DNA of 64,000 nt from Diplonema papillatum (taxonomy: Eukaryota > Euglenozoa > Diplonemea > Diplonemida > Diplonemidae): contig JAPJBO010000408.1 of the NCBI GenBank assembly GCA_030068145.1, positions 62,001 to 126,000 on the forward strand. Direction: 5' to 3'. The notes beneath the pieces were generated by a model. The model ran no database searches. It was not told the origin of the DNA and saw nothing but the letters and a program-made list of their open reading frames with translations. Made by a program: the position numbers and the translations under genes. This document shows positions 50,984 through 61,000 of the stretch, piece after piece (position 1 is the stretch's first letter; the number at the start of each line of letters is the position of its first letter).

Positions 50984-52981
50984 CTAGAACACCCCGGGGC
51001 CCGCAGACAGCCTGATCCCCACCGAGGGTGAATCTTCGCTCGAGGCGCCACTTGGGCTCGTGGCGTCCGTGCGCGGTGACACCCCAGCCGCCGCCCGCGA
51101 GCGGATGGCCAGCTCCCTCGGGCTCAGCAGCACAGATCGGCTTATCGAGCCGACGTGGATCACGTTACTCGGCCTCTTGTGGCACGGCGGCAGTCCGAGC
51201 ACATCGGCGTCGTCATCCATGCCCATCAGCCGCGACGCTTGCGACACAGCTATACTCGTGGTGGACGGCTTCTGCCCTAAAGACTCCAATCCGTCCTCCG
51301 AAAAATCGGATATGATACTGTGGCGTAGTGTGGTGATATGATCCGGTGTTATCAGACTGCATCGTACTCGAAGCGTATACTCGGAAACGGGAGAAATCCA
51401 GATACTCGCAACATCGCAAGATAAGAGCTCGTCACTCGCACTACCGGCTGATACAAAGAGAAACTAATGATGACGATGGTGGGAAGAGAGAGTTGTTTCG
51501 GTGAACACAGTGCCTGGTCGGTTTTCCATGAAGCTGGATTCGGGATGCAAGTGAAAACACCACGGTTTGCGGCGACGAGCTTCTCATTTCCTCCAACAAT
51601 TCATGGTTGGTATGAAAGAACGGTATGTGTGGAAGTGAAAATGAAAATGATGGCTCAAAAGACCAGCCCCGTACCCCAGAGAGAGCATTGAGTTCTGTAA
51701 AGTGCTAGTGTTACGTTATGACTTCGTCCGTTGGGACCCCCGTACCCCTGAGAGAGCAGATATGACCGGGTGACTCCTTGAGGGGGTCTCCGCATTCAAG
51801 CCCCCGGAATTCGTATCCCTCTGGAGAAGGGTTAGATACACGGAAATTGCGGCGCTGAACCTTTCACGCGATGAACACTGAACTGGCAAGACATACTTGT
51901 CGTCGGACGCGGGCTTGCTTCGGGCGGTGATTTTTTTCTTGGGCATCTTCCCCAGCATCTCACGATGGCTGGGGTCAGCCATTTGTCTCTGCAAGCGGGA
52001 GATGCATGTTTTGTCAGTCAATCGCTGCGGTTCCAAGAACTGCGGTGTTGGATACAGTTGATGAGGGAATAATGCCGCTTCATTGAAACAAAAAAAGAGC
52101 ACGCAGTGCATACTTCGACGAAGGCTAAAGGGGGAGAAAAAGGAAAAAAGACAGGCGCTGCGTTTTGTTTGTGCGTGCCGGGTGATCGTTTACTTGTATT
52201 TACCCTACGTCTTGTTAGCCTGCACAGTAGAAGTAGTGAAAAAGAACACATTGAAGGGCAACCCGCAAGATTGTTAGTACTGAAAACAGCAAATTGGCCT
52301 TCTTTGTTGGACGCGGCCGCCACTAACCTTATTTTTCCCTGTGTTTCGTGTGAGCCACCGCAATATGCAACTTGCAACTGCCAGTGCATATTCAGCCTTT
52401 TTTTAACGTGCGACTCTAGAACGCACTCGTCTACTGCAGCAGCAGCACAGGGTGAGGGGACACTTACGGGCACATACTTCGGTCATTGACTTCGTGCGGA
52501 CCAACTCCTCATCTTCTTGCGTGTAAATGGTGTGGAGCGACCCCCTTGACTTGTCGCCAGGCTGATGGGACAGGGCCCCCCCGTGCGGCGGCGGCACTGG
52601 CCGGGCGCTGATGCCCGCGCACCCGTGGCAGTTGTGGTACGAGCACTTCATCCAGCTCTGGACCTTCTCGCGCAGGTCCTCGTTGCGCAGCCCGAGCCCG
52701 GTCGGGACTCCGTTGTCCTCCGGCAGCAGCGGCAGCTGCCGCGGCCGGCTCGGGTGGTACTCGACGCCGGCGACGCTGAGGGACAGCTTCGCCTTCACCG
52801 AGCGCAGACCCAAGTCGCGCTGGGCCTGCCCCCTCGTGGGCTCTGATTCGTGCGCGTGCGTCTGGTCGACGTCCATGTCGAACTTCGCGAACCGGTACCG
52901 GTCCCAACGCGGGTCGTAATGCCCCTCTGGCGGCGCGTCATCCGGCACTTCGAACACATTGTGCGTCGATACGCAACCCAT
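50984..52981 (-). CDS. Probable acylated protein starting MGC, 3 exons, 309 residues
   Basis: Exons 52981-52478, 51988-51897 and 51317-50984 (TAG) join in phase; the split codon AA|T is restored. Donors are GTATGT twice; acceptors are TTGCAG and CCACAG. The start MGCVSTHN fits N-myristoylation at Gly2 with possible palmitoylation at Cys3, common for euglenozoan flagellar and membrane-associated proteins. The rest is hydrophilic and has no domain I know. Notable are a Cys/His group (KCSYHNCHGCAG, residues ~122-133), a basic stretch (KMPKKKITARSK) and a Ser-rich C-terminus. The polypyrimidine tract ahead of the ATG (TTTTTTCTTCTTC) supports spliced-leader addition just upstream. The assignment to a membrane is inference from the first residues. 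Confidence 0.7.
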
Positions 52982-53205
52982 CCCCCCCCCCTTCACCTCT
53001 CTCGGGAACACGCACGACCAAAATAAAGAAGAAGAAAAAAGCAAATAAACCCTTGCTTTTGGTGCCGTTCTCCGCCGTTGTTCTGGACTGTTACTTATGT
53101 GCACCTTTTTTTTTTTTTTTTTTTGGTTGTTTGTCGGGTTGTTGGTGTTGCTTTGGGCGCTCTGTTATGTGTGACCGTGGGGTGCCTTCCTCTGCGAGAG
53201 GCGTC

Positions 53206-53210
<5 letters not shown>

Positions 53211-53241
<31 letters not shown>

Positions 53242-53285
53242 GTGTGTGGTGTGTGTGTGTGTGTGTGTGTGTTGTGTGTGGTGTG

Positions 53286-53383
<98 letters not shown>

Positions 53384-53409
53384 TGTGGTGTGTGTGGTGT
53401 GTGGGTGTG

Positions 53410-53444
<35 letters not shown>

Positions 53445-53485
53445 GTTGTGTGTGTGTGTTGTGTGTGTGTGTGTGTGTGTGTGTT
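53211..53485. repeat. Interrupted (GT)n microsatellite
   Basis: A GT dinucleotide run of ~275 bp with a few single-base interruptions (gtttg, gtgatg, gtggtg). The long Cys-Val and His-Thr ORFs across it are artefacts. Confidence 0.97.
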
Positions 53486-53820
53486 CGTTGTTTTGGTTGC
53501 GCACAGGTCTTTTCCCTTTTTCTTTTTTTGCGAGTCGTGTGCGAGCGAAGAGTAAATACCCCCACTCCCACCCCCGCATGTATCTGCTGTGTGGCGGTTT
53601 CAGAGTGTAAGTTCACTTCGGGATGTAGGGACGGGTGTAGGGGGTTTCATGTGTCTAATGCTGGAAGCGTCTACGATAATAATGGAGTTACCATTGTTAT
53701 CCAACTGGGCCCGAAAGGCATCTTCCGCGTAGATAGATTGCCACCGATTTATTGAGCCGTCTGCAGACCCACTGTTAATCCATTTACTCTGAGACTTGCA
53801 TGGCTTAATCTTTGCAACAA

Positions 53821-55446
53821 GCATATGGTACGATGCCAAAAGGGGGGGGGGGGGTTTGGGCGGAAAAATCCCCGCATAGTTCACCAGGGTCTGACGGGTA
53901 CTGAGGCCCCATACCCTTCCTAAAACATCATTCTGCGTTCAAATACGCCCTCAGAAGCCTCCGGAGAGCCTTCTATGATGTCCCAAATGCGATTTTGTGG
54001 GTTTTTAGGGGGTCCCCCCGTCTGCTGGCCGTAAACCGCCATAGTAGAAACATATGCAACCTGAAGCTGGGTCGCTTCTCTGTGCAAGATCCCAGCCCAA
54101 ACACACGTTTTCGGCGTTCTCTAGCACTCTCCAGGCGCATTCGACCCTCGGGCTTCGTGGTTTCTTTCACTCACAGGTGTTCCGGGACGTGCAAAGATAA
54201 GGAGAATGGCCCCCTGCATTGGGGACAGACCGAACTACGCCCTGCCTGTCTATACAGGCTTTGGGGTCAAATTGCACCGGCTTTGGCGCCACATCCACCG
54301 TTTCGGGCTTCGGTTGTGCTGCTTTGGGGTCCATTAAGAACTCTGGTCTGATTTGCGGGACGCTTTCCTCGGTTTTGGCGCCCACTTTCACTGTTCTAAG
54401 GCCTGTTTAGGCTTCTACCTGCATCATGTTATGCTACTCTGGTGATTCTGCAAGGCTTGGTGAACGAAGTAGGACAAGCGTTAAGTAACAGGCGATCATC
54501 AGCCGTTCTCAAACGTCGTCGAAGCGGTTGACTACGACGCGTTCACTTCATGATTTTGAAGCAGGCTTCACCGCTTTCAGGGCAGGCTTTCAGAGCTTTC
54601 CTGGCAATGTCTTCCCTTCTGGCACCTTTCTCACCCATGGCTGCAAAGTGCTTCTCGCTGGATGACTTTGCAGAGGCGGCACATGACCCGAGGGATGTGT
54701 GGCAAGCTCCTGTGCAGTGAGCTTGGTCAGACAAACTGTGTGGCGCACACACCCGCCATGGTCGGCAGTATCACCTGGGACAGTTTGAGTTCTGTTCCGA
54801 GACCCGCTCACGGTGAAGTGGCGCCTACTGGGTCGCTTCCTCTCCTGCTTCGGCGCAAAGTCTTCACCACTGGATGCACTTTGAACGGTGAAAGTGGGCA
54901 CCAAAACCGAGCAAAGCGTCCCGCAAATCAGACCAGAGTTCTTAGTGGATCCCAAAGCAGCACAAACGAGACCAAAACGGTGCACATGGCGCCAAGGCGG
55001 CGCAATTTGACCCCAAAGCCTGTATAGACAGGCAGGGCGTGGTACGGTCTGTAGGGTCCATTCGCCTTGTTTTTGCACACCCCGGAACACCTGTAAGCGA
55101 GATAATTTATGAAGTCCGAGGGTCGAATGCACCTGGAGAATGATAGAGAACGCCGAAAACGTGTGTTTAGGCCGAGATTTTGCTCCGAGGAGCGACCCAG
55201 CATCAGGTTGCATATGTGTCTTCTATGGCGGTTTACGGCCAGCAGACGGGGGGACCCCCTAAAAACCCACAAAATCGCATTTGGGACATCATAGAAGGCT
55301 CTCCGGAGGCTTCTGAGGGCGTATTTGAACGCAGAATGATGTTTTAGGAAGGGTATGGGGCCTCAGTACCCGTCAGACCCTGGTGAACTATGCGGGGATT
55401 TTTCCGCCCAAACCCCCCCCCCCCCCTTTTGGCATCGACTCATATG
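53821..55446. mobile_element. Large foldback (long inverted repeat) element
   Basis: The outer ends are 'catatggtacgatgcc' on the left and its counterpart 'ggcatcgactcatatg' on the right. The left arm, 53821 to ~54400, returns as the reverse complement at ~54885-55446: about 250 outer bases are nearly identical, and the inner 300 bases are clearly related but diverged. The central ~480 bp is unique. Each arm contains a G/C homopolymer and an open frame with 'PACLYRLWGQIAP', read in opposite directions. I see no transposase. It resembles a foldback or non-autonomous DNA transposon. Confidence 0.85.
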
Positions 55447-58003
55447 ACTACTGGCGGGGTCAACCATGTTTCTTGTCTCTCAGGAAAAAGTAGTAGAAAG
55501 GGAACCTAGAGTTTTCGTTGACCGCACTACCCTGAGCCCAAATCCTGGACGTGGTTTCAGGTGGCAAATTTGGCAAAAGATCATGATCAGAAGGTCCTAC
55601 TTGGGCGGTTCAGTTTCCTCACACATTGCATGTGGCTAAAAAGTTGACGCCTCAGAGATTCCCCAATGCCATGCTTAACGATCTCACTACTGCGTACACA
55701 TGCATGCACGCAAGTGTAGATGGCGTCGCGTTTCCGTGTTGGAATAACGTCTCCAGTCCTTTCTCTCTTCGTTCCCTGACTCTCTCAAAATATGCCCCTT
55801 CTGCTATGCCTTACAACTTCCTTAACGCTTTCATCTTCATCGACAGCGCACGTCGGCACGTTGTGTGTCGACACGCAACTCATTCACTTAACCTTCGAGA
55901 GGCAAACGGCAACAGAATCTTTTTGGTGTTTTTCTCTTAAGAAATTGCGCTGTACTCTCGTTGTACGGACGTCTTATTGGCAGACAAGGGCGAGTGGCCT
56001 TCTTCGGCTAGGTGGCTAATCCGAACACAAGGCTAGACCAGAGGGAAGGTAGGGGGCAATGATGTAGTAGGCCTCAGGGCGTGCGAAACAAAACAAATCA
56101 CTGACTGCGGAATCCACCTGCTCTTGCTGACTTGAAGTCGGCACCCCCTTGTGACCTTGGCGGAAAAGGGGACCCTCTGACCATGTCAGAAAATACAGCA
56201 CGCGGTGCTTCGGAAAAAGTCGGGTGGACGGGAATGCCGTAAGAAGCACGCGGGAATAGCTGAGTCGCAGCTCTTGGCAACAAACAGACAGCAACAACCG
56301 AAGATGACGTCCGGCGCGTTTTAGCGGCTTTTTATTCTTCGCTTTTAGGGGGGGTTGCAAGAACGCGCTTGGAATGCGAGCACCGCACTGGTCCCGTCTG
56401 CGCCGTGTTTCGGTCCTTTAAGCCACGGACACATGAGGCGGACCATCATCAGCGCGGAACCTGAGTGTCTGCAGACAGGACAGCGGTGTGAGTCTGGTTT
56501 GTCAGGCGGCTGTTCGTAGCTCGTCACAGCCAGGACCACCCGTGCTACTAGAGCACTTTCTATTCTTCGCTTTTAGGGGAGTCGGGCCTGCTCGTGGCTG
56601 CGTTAGGTTTTACCGACTCCCGTAATCCTGGGCAGCAAAAACTCAAGAGGCCCAATCAAATATTCCCTGCAGTATTAGCCTACTTAGAAAAAAGAATGAA
56701 GGAGGAAAAAAGGAACCGAAGGAAGCAAGGGAGAGAACAGTTTCTCCGGGTGTTCAGGTCTGTTGCACTGATAGACGAAACAAGCTATCAGCAATCCGGC
56801 AATCGCTGACTGGGCGGAAACGGTTTTGCGGAAGGCTGTTGCACATTTCGGCGGTTGGCTCGGGTTGAAGTCTATTCTGTGCGCCGCGCCGTTGTTCCGG
56901 AAAAAAATGCGCTCCCGTTAACGGACAAGTACTACACAAAAAAGCAGGCAAAAAAAAAAAAGAAGGAAGAGAAGGCCCTGTTGCTAGCCAGGCGAACCCC
57001 GACGACCAGAGGCCGAGTTTTGCACTATGACGGATCAGGGGACTTTCAGCGGGGTTGAACATTGGAGAATGTGTTACAGGTGTCTATGTTCCGTTTGTAG
57101 CTGGAGTCCTGTTTGTGCGCACTAGCGGAACTCACCTGCTTTGGTAAGTTTCATGTAGTGCGCGAACTACTAATTTTTAGTACCAACAATGCATTGTAAG
57201 TAAGTTAACACAAAAAAGCGGGGTGTCACACCCGCTTTGCAGGTGCACGTTTACACGCATTTTGGGCGAATGCGCACCCGCCTTCGTGACTCGAGCACAC
57301 CCTCTTTAAACTTCGGACTCCACCGTGTGTACTTTTACTCCCCGCTCCCACTCACTTTGACGGCGAGGTGTCCCGTGCTTTGAGGACTGGTTTACCCTCG
57401 TTTTGGTCGCCGAGTTGCGTCCTGGCCGTGTGCACAATATTTAGAATCTAAAAGAACCAGCGGTTTAGAGAGAAGGATTCGGCCGGCTGATGCCTCACCA
57501 AGCGTGATTAGCATTCGGTAGCGCTGCGAGGTTCTGTATGAGATGCTATTGGCTTCAATAGCACACCACACCACTCAGTATCCTGTACATGCTCCTGTAG
57601 ATGGTATGCGTATCCACTCTAACATCGGTGCCTCTTCGCGCGTGCATGAAACCCGTCGAACAAGGCCTTTCGTCTTCATGTGGTACTGCTGGGTGCTGAT
57701 TGCATCTCATTGACTATCCGACCTCGCAGCACTACGCTGCCAGGTGGATGTGCTGCAGCTGGGTGCTGATAGCATCCAGTAGAGCATCAATCAAAGGTGT
57801 GTGCACTAGCAGTGTACTGATTCTGACGACGCCACCGCATCGCGTTCCACCGCCGTCGGGGGCCAAGTGGGACACAACTCTCTTCTGCAAGGCGGCGAGC
57901 CTGTAGTTGAGAATACACGCAGGAGGCGGATGGCAGGGTCTCTATTGTCCATGCGCTTGTCCCCCCACCGACCGGGGACTTCCTTTGCCTGTTTTTCTCG
58001 TTT

Positions 58004-61000
58004 TTAGTCGCCGAGCTGCTTTTTGCCGATGTTTCGGTACACGAAGTAGTAGAACCCGAAGAGGATCAGCGGGTTGACCGTCGAGATGAGGATGAGGCCG
58101 CCCAACGCCTTGCCGAGCGTGGTCAGCATGGGCAGGAAGTCAGAGAAACGAGTTTGCCCTGCCTCCTCGAGCATGATCTTGAAGATGTGGGGGGCGAACA
58201 ATGCGGTGGCGATGCGGTCCCAAATGAAGGTGCCCACTACAGAAATCGCGACCAGCCTGATGGTGTTCCACCGGAAATCGTCGTCGGGGAAGGCAGCGAA
58301 GTGGAACATCGAGTTGATTTCGGGCGACACGCCCCATGCGATGTACGCTACACCAGCGAAGGTCGTGAACAGGGAGAGGAACAAGGCGTGGTTTTCCAGC
58401 AATCCCTTCATCCACGGCCTCCCTTTGTAGTTCACGAACAGGACAGCAACCGTTTGCGACGACTCGACTAAGAACACAACCGTGTTGAGCAAGTTTGGCT
58501 TGAACGGAGAAGACCAGAACGCCATGTAGTAATCCATCGCGTTTTCGTACTCCTCTTCGACAATCTCCTTCGCGGCGGCTCTCCTGTGGAACTCCACGAC
58601 AGCGGCAAGTTCGTCGGGCCCCATGGATCGGGTTGCCATGGTGACGGCTTCGTTCATGCAGTAGATGTGGATCAGGGCTTGTCCGAACATCGAGAAAAAA
58701 ATTGCGGGGTGGAACAGAGACCGCAGGGGCCGGACGGGGTGCATTTTGTCGACCGGCGTCGCGTAGGTGAACGCGAGGATGGCGATGCTGAGCAGCCAGG
58801 AGCTGGCCATCATCTGCCGCTCGCTCTGCCTCGCTCCCTCGAGCGACAGGGCGGATAGCGTGAAGGCTTGGATCAGCGACTCGAGCATCATGATCTGCTG
58901 CTGCTGCAGGGCGCTGAGCAGAGTACACCTACCCTGGCGGATGAGGTCGACGCAGCTCTTGATGGTCGGCAGCCTCGAGGTGAACGGGGCGGCCACGCTG
59001 GCGTCTCCTGGCCGGATCATCGTCGTCGTGTCTTCCGAGCTCGCGAGCACGTCGTCCAGCGAGGGGGCGTACACGTTGACCGTCTTGTTCACGTCGACTT
59101 GCTCCTTCTTCATCTCGTCTTGGATCCGCTTCAGCGTCGCCTGCATCGCGGCCCAGTTCGTCATCAGCCCCATCTCTTCCCCTCGTGCCTCTCGCTTGTC
59201 CAACTCTTCCTTAAGCCAGTCTCCCTTCTTCGTCATCAGCTGCGATGGGAGGGGTAAACTTAAACAGAGTTTCAGGGGAATCCTGACCTTCTTTTGTGTT
59301 TCCGACGATCCCGTATGGGCGTACAGATTGGTGTCTTTTGACGTTTTGTGCTTGTGGGGTTCAGCTTTGCGTGTGGTGTGACAGTGTTTTAATTACATCA
59401 CGACCAGGAGGTACCAGGGAAAGCCTGCTGCACGGGAGCCAAGCTTCACGTGTTCGGCGGTACTGCAGAGCCACGGGCCTACGGGTCAAGTGGCTACCGA
59501 TTTCCCAAACTAAAGCATCAAGGCGTGGAGCACCTTGGGGCTTGGCGCTCGCGCTGAACACTCGAAACGGTCAGCCACAGGGCAGAGCGGACGGGGTTGT
59601 AGCACTGTGCTGCCTCCGACTCAAGCTTTGCAAGCTGTGGTTGACGTCACGTTCCTGGACCAGGAGCGGCCCTTTTCTTCTTTACATCACGGCCCGCCAA
59701 CCAAAAGCTAGGCGTAACTGAATTGTGTCGATGTTGGCTGCTAGCCAGCTGTTCGGTAGATGAGAACTGTTCACTGAAAAGCGTAGCAAGTGCGCCGTTC
59801 AGGGGATGGGTGCCTAGTGTGCTAGGATGCTGACATACCTCCTTTTGCTTCTGACCGAAGAGCTCGCGCTTCACCGCGTTCGCCTTCGACGTCTTCTCTT
59901 CCAATTCCTTCGCGTGTTTGTTGATGACATCCTCTGCACTCATGTCATCAGCAACCTCGTCGTCAGCACCCGTGTTGGCATTACCTGTGCGTTGCACGTT
60001 ATGTTCCGCTTCGGAAAGAGTCGGTTTGCACACACGTGCGTGTTCGTGTGAAGCCAGTTTCTTTACACCTCCTCAGAACACAGGCTCCTGGACTGGTCGT
60101 TCTCGACGCAACTGGCGAAGGGGCCCAGAGCCCTGCCCTTAAGATGTCCCGCTGCGCAGCGAACAAGGAAGGACAGAGAGCGAGAGAAACGACCTAATAG
60201 GGTGCAAGAACCATCTCTACAAGGAGTTGTCCGCTGCCTTGCTATTTCCCGTACTTCCATGATGGGCGTCACAAGTCGTTTCGCGTGGGGGGGCGGCGTC
60301 GCAAGGCAGCGCTCGCTGCCTACCACCGCTTCCTCAATTATCACACGTTTGTGTGTGAACCATAGGTCCATTTTGCCTTCTTGTTTGAGAGTCTAGTCAA
60401 CTATCCCTGCAGAATTAGCATGAAGCAGGTAGCAGTTGTCGTCGCATCCCCGCAGTTACGGGAGTAAAACGGAGCAGTGCTTGCTTTAATCGATTCAAGT
60501 GCGGTTGCAGCGGAAATTGTTCAGCCGTGACGGCATTCGGATGAGGTGTCTTGGCATGACACAGCATGAAGCGAGAAGAAGTGTGAAAACGGGGGTTTGC
60601 CTGGACATACCGTAACCAGAGAGAAGAGCAAGAGCGCAATTTGCCTGTTTCAGGGCACCGACGTCGTTGCTTCCGTCGCCGCACATGAGAACGTGCGCCC
60701 CGTGAGACTCCTGCAGTGCTCGGATGACCTGCAGGTTGTGTTGGGTCAATTCAATTGCGATGGCTTGCAACACGTATTTCTAGGGCCTGTCAGCCGCCAG
60801 ACCGGAAGCGTCGTTTTTCCCCATGCAGCTGATCAATCGCCATGCACAATAAAAGGGAGGGAAGGGTGCACACGACTCCTTCCTGGTATTCCTTTCTGCG
60901 GGCGCGGAATTGCAAGAAACGTGCTTGGAATGGACCCACACGATCGAGAGGACACAGAAAACCGTACACCGCGAGAGTAGGAGAAAGTTTTTCGTTGACC

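Larger units (their letters stand above)
53000..58003. other. Gene-free stretch with microsatellite, foldback element and dispersed repeats
   Basis: Apart from the elements listed separately I see no supported gene. It holds a family E copy (~55510-55640) and a unit at ~56350-56490 shared with ~9756, 38300 and 47830. The string 'attcttcgcttttaggg' occurs on both sides of that unit (56333 and 56563), as a target duplication might. Confidence 0.55.
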
